NCBI GenBank assembly: GCA_030836725.1
Contig: JAUPLV010000048.1
Location: forward strand, 1-13,712
Direction of reading: 5' to 3'
Length of the DNA stretch: 13,712 nt
Source: Pseudomonadota bacterium
Lineage (GTDB): Bacteria > Pseudomonadota > Gammaproteobacteria > Burkholderiales > Thiobacillaceae
Shown here one piece after another: positions 6,314 to 13,251 of this stretch. The notes beneath the pieces were generated by a model. The model was not told where the DNA came from and made no database searches. It was given only the letters and a program-made list of their open reading frames with translations. Both the position numbers and the translations under genes were made by a program. Position 1 is the first letter of the stretch. Every line of letters begins with the position of its first letter.

Positions 6314-7735
6314 TTACTTGTGCGCGACGTCCAGCTTGTCCACGGTATCGAACTCGAACTTGATCTCTTTCCACGTTTCCATGGCGATCTTCAGTTCGGG
6401 CGAGTTCTTGGCGGCGTCAGTGAGGATGGTCTTGCCTTCCTTCTCGACGGCGACACCCTTGTTGCGGGCTTCCACACAGGCTTCCAGCGCGACACGGTTG
6501 GCGGCGGCGCCGGCGGCGTTGCCCCAGGGGTGGCCGAGCGTGCCGCCACCGAACTGCAGCACCGAGTCGTCGCCGAAGATGGTGACCAGCGCGGGCATGT
6601 GCCAAACGTGGATACCGCCCGAAGCAACCGGCATCACGCCAGGCATGGAACCGAAGTCCTGGTCGAAGAAGATGCCGCGGCTGCGGTCTTCCTTGATGAA
6701 GCTGTCGCGCATGATGTCGATCCAGCCCAGGGTCGCTTCGCGGTCGCCTTCCAGCTTGCCGACGACGGTACCGGAGTGCAGGTGGTCACCGCCCGACAGG
6801 CGCAGCACCTTGGTCAGCACGCGGAAGTGGATGCCGTGGTGCGGGTTGCGGTCGAGCACGGCGTGCATGGCGCGGTGGATGTGCAGCAGCATGCCGTTGT
6901 CGCGACACCAGTTGGCCAGACCCGTGTTGGCCGTCAGACCGCCGGTCAGGTAGTCGTGCATGATGATCGGTGCGCCGATTTCCTTGGCGTACTCGGCGCG
7001 CTTGTACATCTCTTCCGGGGTCGGCGCGGTCACGTTCAGGTAGTGGCCCTTGCGCTCGCCGGTTTCGCGCTGCGCCTTTTCGGTGGCTTCCTGCACGAAG
7101 GTGAAACGGTCGCGCCAACGCATGAAGGGCTGGCTGTTGACGTTCTCGTCGTCCTTGGTGAAGTCCAGACCGCCGCGCAGGCACTCGTACACGGCGCGAC
7201 CGTAGTTCTTGGCCGACAGACCCAGCTTCGGCTTGATGGTGCAGCCCAGCAGCGGACGGCCATACTTGTTCATGATGTCGCGCTCGACCTGAATACCCTG
7301 GGGCGGACCGCCGCAGGTCTTCACGTAGGCGATCGGGAAGCGGATGTCTTCCAGACGCAGGGCGCGCAGGGCCTTGAAGCCGAACACGTTGCCGACCAGC
7401 GAGGTCAGCACGTTGACCATCGAGCCTTCTTCGAACAGGTCGATCGGGTAGGCGACAAATGCGTAGAAGCAGGTGTCGTCGCCGGGCACATCCTCGATGC
7501 GGTAGGCGCGACCCTTGTAGTAGTCGAGGTCGGTCAACAGGTCGGTCCACACCGTGGTCCAGGTGCCGGTCGACGACTCGGCGGCCACCGCGGCGGCCAC
7601 TTCCTCGCGATCCACGCCGGGCTGCGGGGTGATCTTGAAGCACGCGAGGATGTCGGTGTCGAGCGGGGTGTACTCGGGCATCCAGTAAGTCTGCCGGTAC
7701 TCTTTCACACCGGCGTTGTAAGTCTTAACAGCCAT
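6314..7735 (-). CDS. cbbL: RuBisCO form IA large subunit
   Basis: The large subunit of ribulose-1,5-bisphosphate carboxylase/oxygenase carries out the CO2-fixing step of the Calvin cycle. The 473 residues are full length for form IA. Active-site residues are all present: K168 and K170 in IKPK, carbamylated K194 with D196 and E197 (GGLDFTKDDE), H287-R288 (HIHRAMH), and loop-6 K327 (SGTVVGKLEGD). The ATG at 7735 is preceded by AGGAGG with a 5-nt gap, the best ribosome-binding site in the window. Form IA followed by cbbQ and cbbO, with no carboxysome shell genes, points to the cytoplasmic IAq type. It is transcribed divergently from cbbR. Confidence 0.99.
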   Translation of the reverse strand: MAVKTYNAGVKEYRQTYWMPEYTPLDTDILACFKITPQPGVDREEVAAAVAAESSTGTWTTVWTDLLTDLDYYKGRAYRIEDVPGDDTCFYAFVAYPIDLFEEGSMVNVLTSLVGNVFGFKALRALRLEDIRFPIAYVKTCGGPPQGIQVERDIMNKYGRPLLGCTIKPKLGLSAKNYGRAVYECLRGGLDFTKDDENVNSQPFMRWRDRFTFVQEATEKAQRETGERKGHYLNVTAPTPEEMYKRAEYAKEIGAPIIMHDYLTGGLTANTGLANWCRDNGMLLHIHRAMHAVLDRNPHHGIHFRVLTKVLRLSGGDHLHSGTVVGKLEGDREATLGWIDIMRDSFIKEDRSRGIFFDQDFGSMPGVMPVASGGIHVWHMPALVTIFGDDSVLQFGGGTLGHPWGNAAGAAANRVALEACVEARNKGVAVEKEGKTILTDAAKNSPELKIAMETWKEIKFEFDTVDKLDVAHK

Positions 7736-7816
7736 GATTTCCTCCTACAGAAAGGGGTCGGGTTTCCGTGTAACGCCCCAGCGGCCTGACACGATGGGAC
7801 ACATCTTGCAGGAGGT

Positions 7817-7869
7817 TAATCATCAATAACAGTCGATATTTTCTATTTTTAAGATAGACTTTTATCTAT
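7817..7869. promoter_or_regulatory. candidate CbbR operator region between cbbL and cbbR
   Basis: The 161-bp divergent gap turns AT-rich at its centre. TAATCATCAATAA (7817-7829) fits the TNA-N7-TNA pattern (T-N11-A) described for CbbR sites. Further dyads follow: CTAT-N7-ATAG (7843-7857), AGATA-N6-TATCT (7852-7867) and ATAGA-N6-TCTAT (7854-7869). They are placed as expected for a LysR-type regulator controlling cbbL and its own gene. I could not pick out convincing -35/-10 boxes for either direction. Confidence 0.5.
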
Positions 7870-7896
7870 GTATTAATCAGCCTTCAGCCTAATCCC

Positions 7897-8847
7897 ATGC
7901 GCCACCACACCACCTTCCGCCAGCTTGAAATCTTCGAGGCCATCGCCCGCCTGGGCAGCTTCACCCGCGCCTCCGAGGAGCTTTACCTGACCCAGCCCAC
8001 GGTATCGATGCAGATCAAGAAACTCACCGACACCGTGGGCGTGCCGCTGATCGAACAGGTCGGCAAGAAAACCCGCCTCACCCCGGACGGCCGCGAACTG
8101 GCCCAGGCCACTCGCGACATCTTCGCAATTCTCGACCGCTACATGATGTCGGTAGCCGAGCGGCAGGGGCTGAAGCAGGGCAAGCTCAGGCTGACGGCGA
8201 TCACCACCGCGTCCTATTTCGCGCCGCGACTGCTGGGGGATTTCGTCAAGCTGTATCCCGGCATCGACGTCAGCCTGCGCGTCACCAACAAGGAGCAGGT
8301 GCTGGCCAGCATGGCCGACAATCTCGACGACCTCTACCTGCTGGGCACGCCGCCCGACGAAATCGACGTTGTCGCCACCCCCATCATGGACAACCCCATC
8401 GTCGTGCTGGCCGCGCCGGATCACCCGCTGGCGAAGAAGAAGAACATCACGCTCGAACGGCTGGCGCAGGAACCCTGGATCATGCGCGAGGCCGGCTCCG
8501 GCACCCGCAATGCCATCGAGCGCATGTTCGCGGTAAAAGGGCTGGCAATCCGTCCCCGCCTGGAACTGGGCAGCAACGAAGCCATCAAGCAGGCCATCCT
8601 CGCCGGCCTCGGAATCTCCGCCCTGTCCTGCCACGCCCTCACCCTGCACCAGCCCGGCCAGTTCGCCGTGCTGAACGCGAAAGGCTTCCCGATCCAGCGC
8701 CACTGGTATGCCGTCTACCCGGCGGGTCGGCAGATTTCCGTGGTCGCCCGCGCCTTCCTGGATTTCCTGCTGCAACAGCGAGGCGACTCGTCCTGCGCGC
8801 CGGGCGGCGGCAATCCATACTGCGGCAAGCCATGTCGCAAGGCTTGA
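7897..8847 (+). CDS. cbbR: LysR-type regulator CbbR
   Basis: CbbR activates cbb operons in response to metabolites of the Calvin cycle and binds upstream of the divergent cbbL. The 316-residue protein has an N-terminal winged helix-turn-helix (FRQLEIFEAIARLGSFTRAS, then LTQPTVSMQIKKLTD, residues about 7-46) and the LysR substrate-binding domain after about residue 90. The start at 7897 matches the usual short CbbR N-terminus (MRHHTTFRQL); there is no clear Shine-Dalgarno. After the family domain (ending near FLDFLLQQ) there is a tail of about 20 residues rich in Gly, Pro and Cys (CAPGGGNPYCGKPCRKA) that may be lineage-specific. Divergence from cbbL across 161 bp is the classic arrangement. 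Confidence 0.94.
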   Translation: MRHHTTFRQLEIFEAIARLGSFTRASEELYLTQPTVSMQIKKLTDTVGVPLIEQVGKKTRLTPDGRELAQATRDIFAILDRYMMSVAERQGLKQGKLRLTAITTASYFAPRLLGDFVKLYPGIDVSLRVTNKEQVLASMADNLDDLYLLGTPPDEIDVVATPIMDNPIVVLAAPDHPLAKKKNITLERLAQEPWIMREAGSGTRNAIERMFAVKGLAIRPRLELGSNEAIKQAILAGLGISALSCHALTLHQPGQFAVLNAKGFPIQRHWYAVYPAGRQISVVARAFLDFLLQQRGDSSCAPGGGNPYCGKPCRKA

Positions 8848-8848
8848 G

Positions 8849-8865
8849 TGTCCTGCGTCAGGACA
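8849..8865 (+). terminator. hairpin directly after cbbR
   Basis: A perfect 7-bp stem, TGTCCTG and CAGGACA with a 3-nt loop, starts one base after the cbbR stop. No T-run follows, so it may be a weak or Rho-assisted terminator or a 3'-end stabiliser. The rest of the gap to chrB (8866 to about 9076) holds no gene I can support. Confidence 0.4.
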
Positions 8866-9076
8866 ACCATGAAACACCTGGTTAATCCCAAATCGTTCAA
8901 CAGGCGTCGCGCTTGCGGGCAGAGGGCGCCCTACAAATCGCCCAATGAAAAATTCCGGTAACTCAATGCACTGAATTTCCGCGCGCAAGCATGCCATTCG
9001 GGTATTTATGCCCCTTGTGTGCTCGCGGCGACCGTCCATGCCAAATCAATCGGCGTTTTATTCGTTGCGGCAGCTG

Positions 9077-9131
9077 TTGACGTTGCTTCTATTTATGCGT
9101 AACGTTCGCTACATGCTTGTAGATAACGTTA
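9077..9131 (+). promoter_or_regulatory. chr operon promoter with 32-bp operator dyad
   Basis: A TTGACG box (9077-9082) lies 17 bp from a weak TAACGT box (9100-9105). The latter is part of a long dyad at 9100-9131: arms TAACGTT/AACGTTA and CTACA/TGTAG, with only a 2-bp mismatch step (CG/AT) and a 4-bp centre. The candidate chrB ATG (9113) lies in the dyad. A repressor bound here would block both the promoter and the start of the message. ChrB itself is the natural candidate, since ChrB proteins are chromate-responsive regulators of chr operons. Confidence 0.6.
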
Positions 9132-10054
9132 CATGGCTGCTGATTATTCTCACCCTGCCCACGCAGAACGCCACGGCACGCATGCGCATCTGGCGCGGAC
9201 TGAAAAGCCTGGGGTGCGCGGCGTTGCGCGATGGCGCCTGGCTGTTGCCGGAAACCCTCGCCACGCGCCCGGAGCTTGAGGCGCTGGCAGATGAAACCCG
9301 CGCGGCAGGCGGCACCGCATGGGTGCTTCGGCTGGACGCGGAGGATGCCCAGTCGGCCGCATTCCGGGGAATGTTTGACCGCAGTTCCGAATACGCCGAT
9401 CTGTTGGCGGATATGGCTCACTTCGATCCGCTTGCCGAGAATGTCACGACCGCCAACAAGACCCTGAAGGCCTTGCGGCGCCGTTACGAAACCCTGGTCG
9501 AGCAGGATTATTTTCCAGGCACCGGCAAAGTCGAGGCGGAAGCGCAGCTGCTGACCCTGGAAGCCATGCTGACGTCCCGGCTCTCACCCAACGAACCGCA
9601 TTCCCAGGACGGCCAGCCCGAGCGTCTTTCCCTCGCCGATTTTCAGAAGCAGACCTGGGCCACCCGGCAGGACCTGTGGGTGGACCGGCTGGCCTCCGCC
9701 TGGCTGATTCGCCGTTTCATCGACCGCAAGGCGCGCTTCGTCTGGCTGCAGCACGTCAAGGACTGTCCGGCGAGTGCGTTGGGATTTGACTTTGACGGCG
9801 CACATTTCACCCACATCGGGCATCGCGTCACCTTTGAGACCCTGCTGGCGAGTTTCGGACTGGAAAGCGATGCAGCCCTGATGCGTATTGGTGCCATCGT
9901 CCACGCGCTGGATGTGGGCGGCGAGGCGCCCGAAGCAGCGGGTGTCGAGACGCTGCTGAAAGGCCTGAAGGCACGCGTCCAGGATGACGATGTCCTGTTG
10001 AAGCAGGGCGGGCAGATGCTGGACGATCTGTACGCCGCTTTTGCCTCCCAATAA
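9113..10054 (+). CDS. chrB: chromate resistance regulator ChrB
   Basis: ChrB is the chromate-sensing regulator of chr operons. The N-terminal domain begins with TWLLIILTLPTQNATARMRI (residues 7-26) and LGCAALRDGAWLLP follows. The C-terminal chromate-resistance domain begins near residue 181 (TRQDLWVDRLASAWLIRRFI). From the ATG at 9113 the protein has 313 residues, close to known ChrB proteins. The frame is open up to 9008, but that extension is unlike the family. The start is uncertain: no Shine-Dalgarno precedes 9113, and the predicted transcription start falls at nearly the same base, so the message could be leaderless. Alternatively ATG 9095 is used. The chrA start follows 16 bp after the stop. 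The C-terminal domain resembles ChrF at the other end of the operon. Confidence 0.93.
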   Translation: MLVDNVTWLLIILTLPTQNATARMRIWRGLKSLGCAALRDGAWLLPETLATRPELEALADETRAAGGTAWVLRLDAEDAQSAAFRGMFDRSSEYADLLADMAHFDPLAENVTTANKTLKALRRRYETLVEQDYFPGTGKVEAEAQLLTLEAMLTSRLSPNEPHSQDGQPERLSLADFQKQTWATRQDLWVDRLASAWLIRRFIDRKARFVWLQHVKDCPASALGFDFDGAHFTHIGHRVTFETLLASFGLESDAALMRIGAIVHALDVGGEAPEAAGVETLLKGLKARVQDDDVLLKQGGQMLDDLYAAFASQ

Positions 10055-10070
10055 TTCGAAGGAAACCATC

Positions 10071-11408
10071 TTGACCACCCCGACCGAACGACCCGCCCAC
10101 CCCAGCTTCTGGGAGGCTTTCAGATACTGGCTGAAACTCGGCTTCATCAGCTTCGGCGGCCCCGCCGGGCAGATTTCGATCATGCACCAGGAACTGGTGG
10201 AAAAGCGCCGCTGGATTTCCGAACGCCGCTTTCTGCATGCGTTGAACTACTGCATGGTGCTGCCCGGCCCCGAGGCGCAGCAGCTCGCCATCTACATCGG
10301 CTGGATGCTGCACCGCAGCTGGGGAGGCATCGTCGCCGGCGTGCTGTTCGTGCTGCCTTCGCTGTTCATTCTGGCGGCGCTGACCTATGTGTATCTCGCC
10401 TTCGGCGACCTCACCTTCGTGCAGGGCGTGTTCAACGGCATCAAGCCGGCGGTGGTGGCCATCGTGGTATTCGCCGCCTGGCGAATCGGTTCGCGCGCGC
10501 TGAAGAACAATCTCCTGTGGGCACTGGCGGCCGCATCCTTCATCGCGATCTTTGCCCTGAATATCCCGTTCCCCTACATCGTGCTGGCAGCCGGCGTACT
10601 GGGTTTCATCGGCGGCAAGGTCTGGCCGGACAAGTTCAAGGTGGGCGGCGGCCACGGCGCCAGCGACAAATCCTACGGCCCGGCGCTGATCGACGACGAC
10701 ACGCCGCCCCCGGCCCACACGAAGTTCAGGCTCGGCCGGCTGCTGATCCTGACCGGACTGGTCGTCGCGCTGTGGGGCGCAGCCATGCTGCTGCTGCCCG
10801 CCGGCACGCTCAACGACATGGGGGTGTTCTTCACCAAGGCCGCGCTGGTCACCTTCGGCGGCGCCTATGCGGTGCTGCCCTACGTCTATCAGGGTGGGGT
10901 GGAGCACTACCAGTGGCTGACCGCCACCCAGATGATCGACGGCCTGGCGCTGGGCGAAACCACGCCGGGACCGCTGATCATGGTGGTCTCATTCGTCGGC
11001 TTCGTCGGCGCCTGGACCAGGGAAATCTTCGGCCCCGATGCCCTGTTTTTGGCCGGTTTCGCCGGCGCCAGCGTGGCCACCTTCTTCACCTTCCTGCCGT
11101 CGTTCCTGTTCATCCTGGCCGGCGCGCCGCTGGTGGAAGCAACCCACGGCGATCTCAAGTTCACCGCGCCGCTTACCGGCATCACCGCGGCGGTGGTGGG
11201 GGTGATCCTCAACCTCGCGCTGTTCTTCGGCTGGCACGTGATCTGGCCCCGTGCCAGCGAGGCGGCGCCATTCTCCGGCGGCGTCGAGTGGTTCTACGCC
11301 CTGATGTCCGTGGCGGCCTTCATCGCGCTGTGGAAATACAAGATGGACATCATGAAGGTCATCGGCGCCTGTGCGGCGGTCGGTCTTGCTTACACCTATA
11401 TCATTTGA
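10071..11408 (+). CDS. chrA: chromate transporter ChrA
   Basis: ChrA is an inner-membrane CHR-family carrier that expels chromate from the cytoplasm. The 445-residue protein is of the long type, two homologous halves in one chain. The N-half motif is GFISFGGPAGQI (24-35) with LPGPEAQQLAIYIGW (about 64-78). The C-half counterparts are ALVTFGGAYAVLPYV (about 257-271) and LGETTPGPL (about 293). Many hydrophobic segments separate them, and a hydrophilic linker (about 192-220) joins the halves. The start is probably TTG at 10071, which has GAAGGA 7 nt upstream; a frame-extending TTG at 10041 would overlap chrB and has no such site. chrC follows 10 bp after the stop. Confidence 0.95.
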   Translation: MTTPTERPAHPSFWEAFRYWLKLGFISFGGPAGQISIMHQELVEKRRWISERRFLHALNYCMVLPGPEAQQLAIYIGWMLHRSWGGIVAGVLFVLPSLFILAALTYVYLAFGDLTFVQGVFNGIKPAVVAIVVFAAWRIGSRALKNNLLWALAAASFIAIFALNIPFPYIVLAAGVLGFIGGKVWPDKFKVGGGHGASDKSYGPALIDDDTPPPAHTKFRLGRLLILTGLVVALWGAAMLLLPAGTLNDMGVFFTKAALVTFGGAYAVLPYVYQGGVEHYQWLTATQMIDGLALGETTPGPLIMVVSFVGFVGAWTREIFGPDALFLAGFAGASVATFFTFLPSFLFILAGAPLVEATHGDLKFTAPLTGITAAVVGVILNLALFFGWHVIWPRASEAAPFSGGVEWFYALMSVAAFIALWKYKMDIMKVIGACAAVGLAYTYII

Positions 11409-11418
11409 GGAGCGTGAA

Positions 11419-12012
11419 ATGCCCTATGAACTGAAGCCCCTGTCCTGCAACCCGTCGGCCCTGAATGGTCTGTCGGAAAAACTCATCGTCAGCCATTGGG
11501 AGAACAACTACGGCGGCGCGGTGAAGCGCCTCAACGCCATCGAGCAGAAGCTGGCCGAATTGAACTGGGCTGCCGCGCCGGTGTTCGAGATCAACGGTCT
11601 CAAGCGTGAGGAGATGATCGCCAACGGCTCCATGATCCTGCACGAGGTCTACTTCGACTCGCTGGGCGGCGCCGGGGGCGACCCGGCTGGCGCGCTCAAG
11701 GCCGCCATCGAGCGCGACTTCGGTTCGCTCGACGCCTGGCGCGCCGAGTTTGCCGCCATGGGCAAAGCCCAGGGCGGCGGCTCCGGCTGGACGCTGCTCA
11801 CCTGGAGCCCGCGCCGCGGGCGCCTGGTCAACGCCTGGGCGGCCGATCATGCCCACAACCTGGCCGGCGCCACGCCGCTGATCGCCCTGGACATGTACGA
11901 GCACAGCTACCACATGGACTTCGGCGCCAAGGCCGGCGCCTATGTCGACGCCTTCATGCAAAACCTGTCGTGGGCCGCTGCCGAGACGGCCTTCGCCAAA
12001 CTGGGAGCCTGA
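11419..12012 (+). CDS. chrC: ChrC, Fe/Mn superoxide dismutase-fold protein
   Basis: This 197-residue protein has the Fe/Mn-SOD fold and sits where chrC lies in known chromate operons. There it is thought to deal with superoxide made during intracellular chromate reduction. The four metal ligands are present: H26, H75, D158 and H162 (LDMYEHSYHMD). By my manual alignment to E. coli SodB, the second-shell residues are changed: His30 is N, Tyr34 is A, and Gln69 is S. A DHAHN stretch (143-147) replaces the region holding the Fe/Mn-distinguishing residue. It may be a divergent SOD or have another redox role. ATG 11419 has GAGGAG about 6 nt upstream; an in-frame extension to 11371 would overlap chrA. 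chrE starts 2 bp after the stop. Confidence 0.92.
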   Translation: MPYELKPLSCNPSALNGLSEKLIVSHWENNYGGAVKRLNAIEQKLAELNWAAAPVFEINGLKREEMIANGSMILHEVYFDSLGGAGGDPAGALKAAIERDFGSLDAWRAEFAAMGKAQGGGSGWTLLTWSPRRGRLVNAWAADHAHNLAGATPLIALDMYEHSYHMDFGAKAGAYVDAFMQNLSWAAAETAFAKLGA

Positions 12013-12014
12013 CC

Positions 12015-12329
12015 ATGGAACGCACCATCAAACCCGATACCCTGAAAAACGAACTGGCCGGCAAGCTGATCCTCGATGTGCGCCGTGTCGCCGACCGCGA
12101 GGCTGCGCCCGCGCACCTGCCCGGCGCGCAATGGAAGAATCCGGAGCAGCTTGCCGAGTGGATCGACAGCCTGCCGAAAGACCAAGACATCGTGCTCTAT
12201 TGCGCACGCGGCGGCTCGGTGTCCAACAGCGTGGTTGATGCCCTGCAAGGCAAGGGCCTCAAGGCCCGCTTCATCGAAGGCGGCATCGAGGGCTGGAAGG
12301 CAGCCGCCGGCGAGGTCGTCGGATCATGA
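12015..12329 (+). CDS. chrE: ChrE, single-domain rhodanese
   Basis: This is a 104-residue stand-alone rhodanese domain, a cytoplasmic sulfurtransferase type without signal peptide. The CH2A-like motif is LILDVRRVADRE (18-29). The active-site Cys63 lies in the loop CARGGS (63-68) and is followed by the conserved FIEGGIEGWKAA end (about 88-99). In Cupriavidus metallidurans the same position in the chr operon holds chrE, for which breakdown of chromium-glutathione products has been proposed; that role is not shown here. GGGAG lies 7 nt before the ATG, at the end of chrC. The stop overlaps the chrF start as ATGA. Confidence 0.9.
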   Translation: MERTIKPDTLKNELAGKLILDVRRVADREAAPAHLPGAQWKNPEQLAEWIDSLPKDQDIVLYCARGGSVSNSVVDALQGKGLKARFIEGGIEGWKAAAGEVVGS

Positions 12330-12778
12330 AATGGGTGACCCGCGAGCGGCCCAAGATCGACCGCATTGCGTGTCCCTGGCTGATCGCCCGGTTCATCGAC
12401 CCGGCAGCCGAGTTTCAGTATGTTCCAGCCGCCGACGTGCTGACCATCGCGAAGGAAACCGGTGCCATTCCCTACGACATCCCGGGTGTGGAATACGGCC
12501 ATCGTGGCGAGCTTTGCAGCTTCGACGCCTTCCTCGACAAACACGCTCTCGATGACCCTGCACTGCGGCAACTCGCGGTGATCGTGCGCGGTGCGGACAC
12601 CGGCCGTCTCGACCTCGCGCCGGAGTGTGCCGGCCTGCTCGCGCTCTCGCTCGGCCTGTCGAAAAACTTCGCCGACGACTACGCGATGCTGCGCCAGGGC
12701 ATGGTGATATACGACGCGCTGTATGCGTGGGCAATGCATGCCCAGGGCGAGCGTCACACCTGGAGCGGCCCTGGCTGA
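12326..12778 (+). CDS. chrF: ChrF, stand-alone chromate-resistance domain
   Basis: This 150-residue protein consists only of the chromate-resistance domain found at the C-terminus of ChrB. KIDRIACPWLIARFIDPAAEF (about 10-30) aligns with WVDRLASAWLIRRFIDRKARF of ChrB, and the later YDIPGVEYGHRGELCSFDAF stretch (about 50-69) corresponds to the ChrB stretch around FDFDGAHFTHIGHRVTFETL. In Cupriavidus and Ochrobactrum chr operons a protein of this kind is named ChrF and treated as an accessory regulator; its biochemistry is unclear. The start ATG overlaps the chrE stop (ATGA), so translation is coupled. Only 53 bp separate it from the convergent hypE remnant, with no strong terminator. Confidence 0.88.
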   Translation: MKWVTRERPKIDRIACPWLIARFIDPAAEFQYVPAADVLTIAKETGAIPYDIPGVEYGHRGELCSFDAFLDKHALDDPALRQLAVIVRGADTGRLDLAPECAGLLALSLGLSKNFADDYAMLRQGMVIYDALYAWAMHAQGERHTWSGPG

Positions 12779-12831
12779 TTGGTCCAGGCTGCGGTTTGGG
12801 CTGCGCCCGGTAGGGCGATAAACCGGTCCCT

Positions 12832-13092
12832 TCAGCAGATGCGCGGCAGCGGGTCGTCTTCCAGTTCGTCGAGGATGCGGCGACCGCCGAGCTCGGTTTC
12901 CAGGATGACCCTGCTGCCGCCGGCTTCGATACGGCCGATGATGCAGGCCGCCTTGCCTTCGGGCAGCAACTGCCAGCGCGTGAGGATGTCACTTGCCGTC
13001 GCCGCATCGGCCACCGCGACGACGCGGCCTTCGCAGGCCAGGTAATAGGGATCGTAACCGAGCATTTCACGCACCGACACGACTTCAGGGCA
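12832..13092 (-). pseudogene. hypE: hypE remnant (C-terminal quarter only)
   Basis: The minus-strand frame ending at 12832 reads as the end of HypE, the protein that matures NiFe-hydrogenase by forming the cyanide ligand. MLGYDPYYLACEGRVVAV is the conserved EMLGxDPxYxAxEG block. GGRRILDELEDDPLPRIC is the family C-terminus, whose last Cys is the carbamoylated and dehydrated residue. Only about 86 residues are present of about 340-350, and a TGA stop lies in frame at 13095-13093. The ATP-binding N-terminal domains are absent. A GTG at 13080 could start an 82-aa ORF, but there is no ribosome-binding site evidence. This is best read as a truncated leftover of a lost hyp cluster. Confidence 0.85.
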
Positions 13093-13098
13093 TCAATC

Positions 13099-13115
13099 GG
13101 TGCACGGAGTGCACC
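13099..13115. repeat. short palindrome at the broken end of hypE
   Basis: GGTGCAC-GGA-GTGCACC forms a perfect 7-bp stem with a 3-nt loop, within a GCATCAATCGGTGCACGGAG context followed by CTACC. Short units like this occur as dispersed intergenic repeats in many beta- and gammaproteobacteria. It lies 4 bp beyond the in-frame stop that marks the hypE breakpoint. Confidence 0.6.
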
Positions 13116-13162
13116 CTACCGAACCACCTCGCCCCCGGTCGCACCCTCATCGTGTTCCTAAT

Positions 13163-13214
13163 GAATTATCCGGGTTTATCGAACGCGGGTGATAATTACC
13201 CGAGGATAATTGCC
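13163..13214. promoter_or_regulatory. cluster of three GATAATT motifs, possible operator
   Basis: GGATAATTC on the minus strand (13171-13163), GATAATTACC (13191-13200) and GGATAATTGCC (13204-13214) on the plus strand share GATAATT. The outer pair forms an inverted repeat (AATTATCC...GGATAATT) extended by GGG/CCC. The cluster sits 38-89 bp upstream of the membrane-protein start, where a promoter or operator is expected. No known regulator is recognised. Confidence 0.4.
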
Positions 13215-13251
13215 TGCTCTGGCACGGGGCTTTGAAATCGCACGGAAAAAC

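Noticed and set aside
5648..7789. A 713-codon open frame on the plus strand opposite cbbS and cbbL
   Set aside because: It is antisense to highly conserved RuBisCO genes, includes the repeat elements and has low-complexity His/Val/Gly-rich content. GC-rich codon bias on the other strand explains it.
7873..9039. A 388-codon minus-strand frame opposite cbbR
   Set aside because: The plus strand encodes a typical CbbR. The antisense frame lacks family features and runs through the cbbR-cbbL operator region.
9008..9112. N-terminal extension of ChrB by 35 residues
   Set aside because: It lies upstream of the conserved ChrB start, crosses the candidate promoter, and has no ribosome-binding site.
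9828..10907. A 359-codon minus-strand frame opposite chrB and chrA
   Set aside because: It is rich in Gln/His/Arg/Gly as expected from antisense of membrane-protein codons; ChrA on the plus strand is certain.
12779..12831. Intrinsic terminator between chrF and the hypE remnant
   Set aside because: Only 5-bp arms (CGCCC-GGTA-GGGCG) and no T-run on either strand.
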